Part shown: positions 43,546 through 51,335 of the stretch, piece by piece | Numbering within the stretch: position 1 is the first letter of the stretch | Layout of the letters: each line of letters begins with the position of its first letter | Assembly (NCBI GenBank): GCA_018654845.1 | Contig: JABIKU010000034.1 | Coordinates: forward strand, 42,817 to 106,816 | Direction: 5' to 3' | From: Methanobacteriota archaeon | Lineage (GTDB): Archaea; Thermoplasmatota; Poseidoniia; Poseidoniales; Thalassarchaeaceae | DNA length: 64,000 nt | Made by a program: the position numbers and the translations under genes | Notes under the pieces: model-generated | Told to the model about the DNA's origin: nothing | What the model saw: only the letters and a program-made list of their open reading frames with translations | Databases searched by the model: none

Positions 43546-44526
43546 ATGGAAGAGGCCGCGCTCGCTCTGGATATCAGAAGAATCGTTACCGATAGCGATC
43601 TCGATGGAGTAGTCACAGGCGCAATTCTACGCCGTTGGTGGCCAGAAGCAGAAGTGGTATTCGGCCACCCAGGAAACCTTCGTGCTGGCATGATGGATCA
43701 TTTAATCGATCGACATACTGCAGTATGTGATTTGCCTAGACACGATGATTGTGGGCTCAGTATCGATCATCATCAATCCAACGAGCCGAGTGCGTCCGAG
43801 AATACTGAGACAGTAATTCTCTGGAGGCCGACACCTTCTGCCGCAAGAATCGCCTATGATTTACTATCTGAAAAAATCGATTTATCCGATTTGACTCAAA
43901 TGATGGTTTGGGTCGATAAATTGGACGGTGGTGCCGTGACAATAGAAGAATTCATGGGTGATTATCCAGTGGTTTGGCTAGGGAGAATTATCGGTTCTGA
44001 TTCTGAAATAGCACTCCATATTCTTGAATCGCTTCAAGCAGGATCTTCTGTTTCTTCAATACTAAACGACCCAATTATCAAGAACATATTAGAAGAAAGA
44101 AAGGCGCGTCAAAGTATTCTCAGTGAAACTATTATTTCGAATATGAAAATTATTGATCGGCTTGCAATAGTACGATTTGAGAATAGTGGATTTCGTTCTA
44201 ATGGTTATCACATCACTGCTCTTGCGGGTGAAAAATGTGATGCCTGTGTCGTAATACACGGAGATATTGGAGCAGGATTTGACGAAGAAGATAAGTATCC
44301 AGTCTCTGCCTCATTCTACACAAATTCATTCCTACACAAAAACGGTGGGATTTTTGATTTAACAAAACTCGCCACACTATTTGACTCCGACGGAGGTGGC
44401 CACGCGAATGCATGTGGTTGTCGAATAAAACCATTAGAAAACGACGTAATCGTAGATAGGGTGGTTAACTCCGAAGACATTGAGAATAATCTCGACATAT
44501 GGCTATCTTTGTGGTCAAAGCGTTAA
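43546..44526 (+). CDS. DHH/DHHA1 family phosphoesterase
   Basis: A 326-residue DHH phosphoesterase. DSDLDG (residues 17-22), an aspartate in AVCDLPRHD, the name-giving SIDHHQSN, and DKLDG provide the metal-binding site; GGGHANACGCRI near residue 285 is the DHHA1 substrate-binding motif. The family includes RecJ-like exonucleases, nanoRNases and c-di-AMP phosphodiesterases. With no extra domains and its size, an oligonucleotide/cyclic-dinucleotide phosphodiesterase is likeliest. Its stop overlaps the DUF4079-like gene from the opposite strand by four bases. Confidence 0.88.
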   Translation: MEEAALALDIRRIVTDSDLDGVVTGAILRRWWPEAEVVFGHPGNLRAGMMDHLIDRHTAVCDLPRHDDCGLSIDHHQSNEPSASENTETVILWRPTPSAARIAYDLLSEKIDLSDLTQMMVWVDKLDGGAVTIEEFMGDYPVVWLGRIIGSDSEIALHILESLQAGSSVSSILNDPIIKNILEERKARQSILSETIISNMKIIDRLAIVRFENSGFRSNGYHITALAGEKCDACVVIHGDIGAGFDEEDKYPVSASFYTNSFLHKNGGIFDLTKLATLFDSDGGGHANACGCRIKPLENDVIVDRVVNSEDIENNLDIWLSLWSKR

Positions 44527-44993
44527 AGATATTTGAAAAGATAGAGAAAACCAAGGAAGGCATGAATCACTATCAAAAACACCATGATATCGCTTACCCT
44601 TCCGTGCAAATCTTTGATTTGAGAAAATGATTGACCACTATCTCTTTTCGACATTACTGTCCTACCTAATTTTCTGAGGTAGAGGATCATCACCAAACCG
44701 AGTAAACCTACCCATCCATGGAAATGGCCAGGGAGTAAGTTGGTTAACGAAAATGAGCCATTAATGATTGAATAATAAATCGCTTTCGAAACAAAGGCAA
44801 GAAGGATTACTCCTATCACTCCGTAGGTTAATTTTTCACCGACTTCTTCGTGATTTTTTACAGCATTTTTTCTGTTATCCGATTTTAGGAGTATGCCTTC
44901 TTTCCTCCATTTCCTCTGATTGAAGAAGACCCAAATTAATCCAAGTGCTGCAATCGGATGGAGGAGAATGATGATTGTGGCCAGTGCCTCCAT
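44523..44993 (-). CDS. DUF4079-like (cytochrome b561-type) membrane protein
   Basis: A 156-residue protein with four hydrophobic segments. Histidines recur at the ends of the helices (LLHPIAALG, NHEEVGEKL, LPGHFHGWVGL, DLHGRVSD, IVIHAFLGF), as in DUF4079, a family distantly related to cytochrome b561 heme proteins. Paired histidines on successive helices could bind one or two b-type hemes, which would make it an electron carrier in the membrane. The family match is by pattern only; no partner gene points to a function. Divergent from the PIN megaprotein gene. Confidence 0.55.
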   Translation of the reverse strand: MEALATIIILLHPIAALGLIWVFFNQRKWRKEGILLKSDNRKNAVKNHEEVGEKLTYGVIGVILLAFVSKAIYYSIINGSFSLTNLLPGHFHGWVGLLGLVMILYLRKLGRTVMSKRDSGQSFSQIKDLHGRVSDIMVFLIVIHAFLGFLYLFKYL

Positions 44994-45038
44994 AATTTCA
45001 CCTACATGAGAAGCAAACTTGAGGTCTCGCTTTCAACG

Positions 45039-45057
45039 CCTTGCTTAGCAAGGCGGA
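45039..45057. promoter_or_regulatory. Near-perfect 19-bp palindrome upstream of the PIN megaprotein
   Basis: CGCCTTGCT-T-AGCAAGGCG is an exact inverted repeat about one base. As DNA it has the shape of an operator for a dimeric regulator, between the divergent DUF4079-like and PIN-protein genes. As RNA it could only form a seven-pair hairpin. It starts 45 bases before the DUF4079-like start and ends 48 bases before the PIN start, so it could control either. Confidence 0.45.
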
Positions 45058-45105
45058 TAATTCATAACAATATTAACGGGCGAAGAGTTATCGGAGCGGC
45101 TAAAT

Positions 45106-48100
45106 TTGGAGCAGTATCTACTCGATTGTCTTGAAGATCTGCATAAAGCAGGTGAAGATGAAGTTCGCCGAAAGAATGCAATTCAGAGATCGGCTACATG
45201 GGGTTTACTCGATAAGACTTGGAAACCTCTAGCAATAATGGCGGCTTCAAAAGAAGCTCCGATAGTGAAAGAAGATTCACTAGACCCATCCGGTCGGCCG
45301 AGGGGAGCAAACCGAAGCCATCGGAATCGAAGGGGGCGCCGCGGAGGGCGAAGTTCAAAGCGGGGCTTCGAAGATAATCTTCCCTCACCTGATCGAATTT
45401 TCGATTCTGATAATTCAGTAGGATTCAAACTTGCTGTCTTGATTGCCCAGAAGCATAAAATGACTACAAATTGGAATGATGCTTGGGATAAGAATCTGGA
45501 TAGTGTGAGAGTAGAATGTGCTCAAGGGTTACATCCTGTCTGGAGTCGATTGGCACGTGAAGCCCCTCTTTTTGCTGAAATGGAAAGGTTTCCCGTAAAC
45601 GAGATTGAAGCCGAAGTTTTCGATTCGAGTAAATGGATTGCAGCAGCCCATATTGACCCTGAAGACTCGAAACAATTGAGAGAATGGCTTTCTCTTTCAC
45701 CCCCATTCAGATTGAATTCCGGTCAGGCGCTTGCATTGGAGAAAATAAAAAAAGATCTCGCAGGAAAACCGCGACCACAATCTTGGCCAATAATTATGAA
45801 AGAATATTTGCGTAATCTTGAAGGAGATGCTGCAATCTTGGAAAGTTTAATTCTAATAGGTTCGAAAAATCTCGATGCTCTCGAATCGTTGAATCGAGTC
45901 GGAGATAATGATTCATTACAATTATTAGCTGAAAAACATGCAAGACTTTTGTCTCATCGAAATGAAAATTTCGATGAATGGTCGACTTCTATTCAACAAA
46001 CTGGCGATGATAATCTATCAAAGGCAATTAGAGTTGAAGTTTGGAAAAATTACAATTCATCATATTCCAATTTGACAAAAGAAGAGTTGCTCTCAGGATT
46101 AGAAATCTTGTCAGAAGAATCAATTCCAACCGCTTTGAATTGGCGTTTTGCAGAACTTTCAGCAGAATCAGGAGAGATGAAAGAGGCACTTTCTATTATC
46201 CAAAAATTGTCTATTGAAAATGATTCTCACCTAAGTGTTGCTCTCAAAATCTCTACCACTACCGATTCTCCGATTTTAGAAGAAAAAATTATTTCAGCAA
46301 TTTCAAATATCAATGAAAAAAGAGTTGCGGAAATAATGCAAACTGAAAATTTACCTATCTCAATTCAATTGGCAGCGGCAGCAATTCTAGCCAATATCGA
46401 TAATGTGAGATATACCAATGAAATTCTATCATTATTTACTAGAGCCGCTGACATAGCCTCTCTAGCAGAAAAAATGATTGAAGATGATTCGCTAGCACTC
46501 GCCTATCCATTCAGAGCATTGATGGTATGTCAGTTGATATCTGCTGAAGATGCATTGAATCTTTCTTCAAATTTGAAAAATCTCAAATCCCTCGCGTTAT
46601 TAGCTTTAGAAGAATCGACCGAAGATGATACTCTCTCAGAAGCATCACTTTCTCTAATCTCTCTTCTCGCCGGAGTACCATCAAACATGGATTCAATTCA
46701 CCAAAAACTCGATTCTGACGGCATTGTAATCCTAAATCAAGTACGAAAAGCGCTCTCTTCAGAAGGAGATGGATTTGTCAAAGAGTCTCTAATTGAATCA
46801 TTAGAAAAATCAATTCGTGCAGCAGATCTTTCTCATCTTGAATCAAAATTATTTTTAGCTTTAATTGATTCTTTATACCTCAATTTAGCTGCCTTAGGAT
46901 TACAAATGGGCGAGGCCAACAAGAAAGAAAATTCAATTAAAATTTTAGATAAATTATCTAATTGTAATGATTTGACTAATAGGACGATTCGTTCACTTGA
47001 CGATATCGTTGTCGAACACAGCATTGGACTTGAATCTCTAGAAAAGTGGTACAGAATCAATGACAAAGATTCTGCTGAATATCATGTTGTTAGAGCGGCA
47101 GTGGAAAGAAATAGGGGGAATCGCGCAAATGCGGCTCGTTCTTACAAAGAAGCTTCAATTAAAATCGTAGAAGATTATGAAAATTCATCAATATTATTGA
47201 GAAAATCATTGATTGAATTCGCCCATGCTGGGGTCTGGGATGAAGCTGTTGAAATGATTGAAAACAATCCACAATTGATGGCTGCTGTGACACAAAAATT
47301 CCAACTTTACCTGCATACTTGTGCTGATGTTTCAGCAGGTAATACCGACAAAGCTACTCGCCGCTTAATTGAGTTTGTATCAAAAGAAGAGCGGGCGGAT
47401 CCTGAATTTGAAAAAGTCGATTCAGAATTCAATAGACGACGAAAAGAATCGTTAGAATTGCTTCAACGATACCCTGATGAACACAATTTGCCAAAGGATA
47501 AGTTCAGTGGAAGAATTAGGGCAGCGTTCATGACTTTGGAAAAAAGTGGTGCCTCTCGTCAATCAGATTTAGAGCGAAGATTCCATTTCGAATTGCATGA
47601 TAAAAAAGATATTTTCGAACTAACTTTACTCGGTGGGCAAATCGCTGAGAAAAAACCACTACGTGGAATTCGAAGGTTCGAAGAAGCAATCGAAACTGGA
47701 TTTTTTGATGATTTGGGCGTTCGACGATTAAGAGATACACAGCGTGCTGTTTTCGGAAGTCACAGCAATAGTATTCCAGTAAAAGATCGGAGAACTTTGC
47801 ACCATTTAGGTCTAAAACCGCTTATTTTAATCGATACGAATGTGTTGATCAATGCTTTGAAAGATGATTTACTCAGAGAAATTTCAAGCGACCAATATGG
47901 ATCTTTAGATTGGACGGTTGAAAGATCGTTTCATATGATGTTGCTTCGAAGAAGTAAGAGTGATGTTTTCGTTACCATTCCTCCCTCAGCCATTGGAGAA
48001 TTCAAACATCGCACAAAAACTCCCGACTCCGTCCTAAAATTATTTGAAGGCGTTTACATCAACCACCAAGAATGGAATAAAATTGTCACTCCGGCATTCT

Positions 48101-48483
48101 TGAAAGAAAGGGTAAAAATCATCTTGAATTCATTCAACACCTGGAATCAATCGATTGAAGTAGCTAATCGAAATGATGTGGAATTAGAAGAATTCTTGTT
48201 AAAGCATGAGATGATTTTTGAAATGGTTGACCAATATAAGAGAGCGCGTTCTAATTCAGCACCAATCCGAACTGAATTGAATGGTAAGGAAATTTATCCA
48301 GAAAGTGGTGATATCGAAATCATGCAAGATGCAGCAGGATTGGCAAAATTGCCACTTCAAGAAATTGGTTGCATCTTAGTCGCAACTAGAGATTCAGATT
48401 TCAGATTGGTTTCACGTGCTCTAGAGGAGCGATATGGCTTCGGTGTTATCTCTGATGCTCAGCAATTAAACAGTCGAATCTAA
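45106..48483 (+). CDS. Large helical-repeat protein with basic RG region and C-terminal PIN nuclease domain
   Basis: A 1,125-residue cytoplasmic protein. A short N-terminal helix region is followed at about 63-90 by an Arg/Gly-rich basic stretch (GANRSHRNRRGRRGGRSSKR) typical of RNA binding. About 110-830 is made almost wholly of helices with A/L/E spacing like TPR or HEAT-type repeats. A PIN domain occupies about 900-1,120: ILIDTNVLINAL supplies the first acid, IGEFKHR another, GDIEIMQDAA and ATRDSDFRLV the last two, so the metal site is complete. It is likely a large ribonuclease in RNA or ribosome quality control. The start is TTG, with GGAG nine bases upstream. No described family of this build is known to me. 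Confidence 0.82.
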   Translation: MEQYLLDCLEDLHKAGEDEVRRKNAIQRSATWGLLDKTWKPLAIMAASKEAPIVKEDSLDPSGRPRGANRSHRNRRGRRGGRSSKRGFEDNLPSPDRIFDSDNSVGFKLAVLIAQKHKMTTNWNDAWDKNLDSVRVECAQGLHPVWSRLAREAPLFAEMERFPVNEIEAEVFDSSKWIAAAHIDPEDSKQLREWLSLSPPFRLNSGQALALEKIKKDLAGKPRPQSWPIIMKEYLRNLEGDAAILESLILIGSKNLDALESLNRVGDNDSLQLLAEKHARLLSHRNENFDEWSTSIQQTGDDNLSKAIRVEVWKNYNSSYSNLTKEELLSGLEILSEESIPTALNWRFAELSAESGEMKEALSIIQKLSIENDSHLSVALKISTTTDSPILEEKIISAISNINEKRVAEIMQTENLPISIQLAAAAILANIDNVRYTNEILSLFTRAADIASLAEKMIEDDSLALAYPFRALMVCQLISAEDALNLSSNLKNLKSLALLALEESTEDDTLSEASLSLISLLAGVPSNMDSIHQKLDSDGIVILNQVRKALSSEGDGFVKESLIESLEKSIRAADLSHLESKLFLALIDSLYLNLAALGLQMGEANKKENSIKILDKLSNCNDLTNRTIRSLDDIVVEHSIGLESLEKWYRINDKDSAEYHVVRAAVERNRGNRANAARSYKEASIKIVEDYENSSILLRKSLIEFAHAGVWDEAVEMIENNPQLMAAVTQKFQLYLHTCADVSAGNTDKATRRLIEFVSKEERADPEFEKVDSEFNRRRKESLELLQRYPDEHNLPKDKFSGRIRAAFMTLEKSGASRQSDLERRFHFELHDKKDIFELTLLGGQIAEKKPLRGIRRFEEAIETGFFDDLGVRRLRDTQRAVFGSHSNSIPVKDRRTLHHLGLKPLILIDTNVLINALKDDLLREISSDQYGSLDWTVERSFHMMLLRRSKSDVFVTIPPSAIGEFKHRTKTPDSVLKLFEGVYINHQEWNKIVTPAFLKERVKIILNSFNTWNQSIEVANRNDVELEEFLLKHEMIFEMVDQYKRARSNSAPIRTELNGKEIYPESGDIEIMQDAAGLAKLPLQEIGCILVATRDSDFRLVSRALEERYGFGVISDAQQLNSRI

Positions 48484-49449
48484 TGATTCGCCCAGACGGC
48501 GCATTATCACTGTCGCAGATTCAATATTATCGACCGTCTCAACACTCTTGCCGGCAGAGAAGTATTGTTTCTTCTTAGCAGCAGAACCACCTTTTTTCTT
48601 AGATAATGACCGAAGTTTAGATAAAGATAAAATATTCAAGAAAAGCCTAGCAGTGTGTCGAAAACGTCCAGTTAGTAAACGCCTCATTAACCAAGAATTA
48701 TTCTGTTTGAAATGTTTTGAGCGAATAACAGATATTGGAACACCTGTCAAACGATTGGTCCAAACAATATCCTCCTCTTTTGCTTCGACTATCGCATCTT
48801 TGTAATCTTGAGGAGATGTGCATTCTATAGTTGCAATAAATCGTGTACCCATTTGAACACCATCATAACCGATGGCTAATACTTCTGCTAACTCCTTCTC
48901 ACTACCAACTCCACCTGCACAAATTAGTGGCAGGCCAAGATCTTGTAATTCTTTATAGAGTTCAGCAGCTGATTTCTCACCGAGATGCCCTCCGGCTCTG
49001 TTGTTAACACAAATCAAGCCATCAATACCACAGTCGATTCCTTTCAATGCATGTTTTCTATTTGTAACGTCATGATAGACGACACCCCCTTTGGCGTGAA
49101 CTCGTTCACAAACCCAATCAGGTTTACCAAGAGACGTTACAAAAAATCGGATATCTTCTTCCAAGGCAATGTCTATCCATTGAGACATTCGATCAATATA
49201 TTTCTTTGAACCCTTTTCAATTAGAGCATTGAACCCTATCGGCTTATCAGTTAGGCTTCGGATATGCCGAACCCCCTCACGAAAATCCCAATCATGCACA
49301 TAAGTCAGTGAAGCGGGCTGGATGATTGCAATGCCCCCTCCTTCGGAGGCGGCAGCAACTAACTCGGGGTTCGAACATGGAAACATTGCACCACAAATAA
49401 TTGGATATTCGATACCGGCATCTTTTGTAAATTCATTTTGAAAACTCAA
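48466..49449 (-). CDS. Nitronate monooxygenase/FabK-like FMN oxidoreductase
   Basis: A 327-residue TIM-barrel FMN protein of the nitronate monooxygenase (2-nitropropane dioxygenase) family: YPIICGAMFPCSNPELVAA start, GGGIAIIQPAS, INVNNRAGGHLG-type VNNRAGGHLG, and ICAGGVGSEKELAEVLAIGYDGVQMGTRF for the phosphate site. Family members include nitronate detoxifiers and FabK enoyl reductases. As the last gene of the acyl-CoA operon it may act as an enoyl-thioester reductase or protect against nitro compounds; sequence does not settle it. It overlaps the PIN-protein gene by 18 bases, convergent. Confidence 0.87.
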   Translation of the reverse strand: MSFQNEFTKDAGIEYPIICGAMFPCSNPELVAAASEGGGIAIIQPASLTYVHDWDFREGVRHIRSLTDKPIGFNALIEKGSKKYIDRMSQWIDIALEEDIRFFVTSLGKPDWVCERVHAKGGVVYHDVTNRKHALKGIDCGIDGLICVNNRAGGHLGEKSAAELYKELQDLGLPLICAGGVGSEKELAEVLAIGYDGVQMGTRFIATIECTSPQDYKDAIVEAKEEDIVWTNRLTGVPISVIRSKHFKQNNSWLMRRLLTGRFRHTARLFLNILSLSKLRSLSKKKGGSAAKKKQYFSAGKSVETVDNIESATVIMRRLGESLDSTV

Positions 49450-49950
49450 TCAATCACCTCTTATCGCAAGAAAGTTCCATTCAAATTTCCAATCTGAAAC
49501 GACGTCCCCCTCAGAATCGATTCCTTTCGTGTGCATTATACAATTTATCGAGTCGCCACTAATTTCAGATTCTTCAATCGCTGCTTTGGCTTTTCCAGCA
49601 TCTTCACAAATAAATTTTATTCGGCCTTTTGCTCGTTTGACGAATTTGACATCAGTGCCTATAACGAACATACGTATTTTTCCTGAATAAGCTCTAGATA
49701 TTGCAAAAGGTGTGGCACCTGTTGCAAGTTCGGCTGCCATACCTTGTGCAGCCCAATACATCGTTTTGAAAGGGTTTTGAGAACGCCATCCACCCTTGAC
49801 AGAGATTTGGCAAGATTCTTCGCTTACCTCATCAACTTTGAGGCCAACGAAAGCGGCTGAAGGCATCGAAATCAGAGTGAACAACCTGAACCGAAGAGGT
49901 TTCAGCAAACCTCGATATTCTTGTTCCAACTTACTCTGATCAATCGTCAA
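49450..49950 (-). CDS. DUF4442 hotdog-fold protein (putative thioesterase)
   Basis: A 166-residue protein resembling DUF4442, a hotdog-fold family related to PaaI-type thioesterases. Matching parts are MPSAAFVGLKVDEV, a NPFKTMYWAAQGMAAELATG core helix and the C-terminal strands. It begins three bases before the ACBP gene ends upstream and ends next to the start of the NMO gene, so it is part of the seven-gene leftward operon. It may hydrolyse acyl-CoAs released in beta-oxidation. Confidence 0.78.
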   Translation of the reverse strand: MTIDQSKLEQEYRGLLKPLRFRLFTLISMPSAAFVGLKVDEVSEESCQISVKGGWRSQNPFKTMYWAAQGMAAELATGATPFAISRAYSGKIRMFVIGTDVKFVKRAKGRIKFICEDAGKAKAAIEESEISGDSINCIMHTKGIDSEGDVVSDWKFEWNFLAIRGD

Positions 49951-49953
49951 CGG

Positions 49954-50232
49954 TTAAGCCCCCATCAATGAAGACGACTCGGAGTTCATCAATGAATCGA
50001 CAAGGGTGCAATATCGCTCCATTGCTTCATCGGTAGATACTCCTCGTAATTTTCTCCAAGCACGGTATTTTGCCATGGCGATGAGTCCCGAAATATCGCC
50101 AACACCCCTAGCGTCGCCTCCAGTCGCCTGTTTATACAATGCATAAAGTTCCAAAAGTTGTTCATCACTTGGTTTTTCTTTCAGTTTCCAAACACTTTTG
50201 CTCGATTTATTGAAACGCCTCAGAATATTCAT
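49954..50232 (-). CDS. Acyl-CoA-binding protein (ACBP)
   Basis: A 92-residue ACBP that buffers long-chain acyl-CoA esters in the cytoplasm. The family signature is clear: KPSDEQLLELYALYKQATGG, then IAMAKYRAWRKLRGVSTDEAMERY. ATG 50232 is preceded by GGAGG seven bases upstream and overlaps the stop of the hydrolase gene (ATGA), so the start is well supported. ACBP is widespread in eukaryotes, patchy in bacteria and rare in archaea. Its place between a hydrolase and a DUF4442 protein and downstream of beta-oxidation genes agrees with its role. Confidence 0.92.
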   Translation of the reverse strand: MNILRRFNKSSKSVWKLKEKPSDEQLLELYALYKQATGGDARGVGDISGLIAMAKYRAWRKLRGVSTDEAMERYCTLVDSLMNSESSSLMGA

Positions 50233-51335
50233 CGCATCGCCTCCAACCAATCTCCAACTCTTTTGGCTCTCTCTGGCTGATCAACCTTCGACGTGTGAGG
50301 CATATCCTCTATGATATAAATTTCACAATCAACTTCATCATTGTCAAAATGCTCGAGTAATAAATCAAAATGAGCCGAACCGAGCATTTCATCCTCAGCG
50401 GCTTGAATAACTAGAATTGGAACTTCGGGAATTCCCCAATAAGGTAGTTCGGAAGTTGCATAACGAACTGGGAGGTCGGGGTGAATTCGTTCATATTCTC
50501 GACGAAGAACATGTCGAACCCAAGGTCGTGCCATGACCATTTTTCCTGGTAATTTATTATCAATAATTTTTGGAAATGATGACACCGGAGATTCAAGAAT
50601 AATTCCTTTGAGAGCGTGTTCCCACCATCCAGATTGATGGCTGGCGAGCCGGATGGTGATGAAACCCCCCATTGAGTGGCCATATATCCACAGCCTCTCA
50701 GGCGTAAAACCAAGTTGCTGCGGGGCTGCTTCAAGGATAGCTTCAGCATCAGCAATTACTTTCAACAACGTCCAATCCATTCGCCCTTGTTGGTTTCCAA
50801 ATCCCCTTTGATCCATCCCAATAATATTAATTCCAAAGGATTGAATGTGTTGGCAACGTGATTCGCCACGCCCAAGTGACGAATCATATCCATGTAAATA
50901 AAGCAGTAAATCATTACTTGATTGATCAGATCTTAGTAATTGTCCAACCATTTTTTCTTCCCCCCAACCAAGGAAATCAAATTTTTCCCAACGACCATCT
51001 GTAATAGGTGTTGAATCTTTTTGGGGCGTTGTAAAAACAGAAAGATAGATTTTCCAATAAACAAAGAGCCAGAGACCTATTGGGGCAGATGAGCCAATCA
51101 AAACCAAAGCCAAACGGCTAGCCCTAATGCGAGGAGATACAATCATGGCAACCGCCTCGATTAAAAATACGATTGTCAAGACGGTTGGGATATCTGGGGT
51201 CCAAGTCGTTGGCGTCTTCGCATAGGCAGCTGCACGACGGGCTCTCAGAACGATTTTATCGCGACGACGTGGCTCTTTTGGAGACCGTGTTCTTCGACCT
51301 CTCAACTTTAGCCTATGAGGTCGAGGACCTGCCAT
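50229..51335 (-). CDS. Membrane-anchored alpha/beta-hydrolase
   Basis: About 368 residues. A very basic N-terminus (RPHRLKLRGRRTRSPKEPRR) and two hydrophobic segments (TVLTIVFLIEAVAMIV, ALVLIGSSAPIGLWLFVYW) precede a hydrolase domain. Its parts are YLHGYDSSLGRGESR for the oxyanion site, GHSMGG for the nucleophile, AAEDEMLG for the acid and MPHTSKV for the histidine. This is the layout of monoacylglycerol-lipase-like or BAAT-type hydrolases. Start ATG overlaps the acyl-CoA dehydrogenase stop. It may liberate fatty acids for the beta-oxidation enzymes of the same operon. Confidence 0.84.
   Translation of the reverse strand: MAGPRPHRLKLRGRRTRSPKEPRRRDKIVLRARRAAAYAKTPTTWTPDIPTVLTIVFLIEAVAMIVSPRIRASRLALVLIGSSAPIGLWLFVYWKIYLSVFTTPQKDSTPITDGRWEKFDFLGWGEEKMVGQLLRSDQSSNDLLLYLHGYDSSLGRGESRCQHIQSFGINIIGMDQRGFGNQQGRMDWTLLKVIADAEAILEAAPQQLGFTPERLWIYGHSMGGFITIRLASHQSGWWEHALKGIILESPVSSFPKIIDNKLPGKMVMARPWVRHVLRREYERIHPDLPVRYATSELPYWGIPEVPILVIQAAEDEMLGSAHFDLLLEHFDNDEVDCEIYIIEDMPHTSKVDQPERAKRVGDWLEAMR

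Noticed and set aside
45106..48483. VapC toxin of a toxin-antitoxin pair
   Set aside because: The protein is about eight times too long and there is no small antitoxin gene upstream; only the PIN domain is shared.
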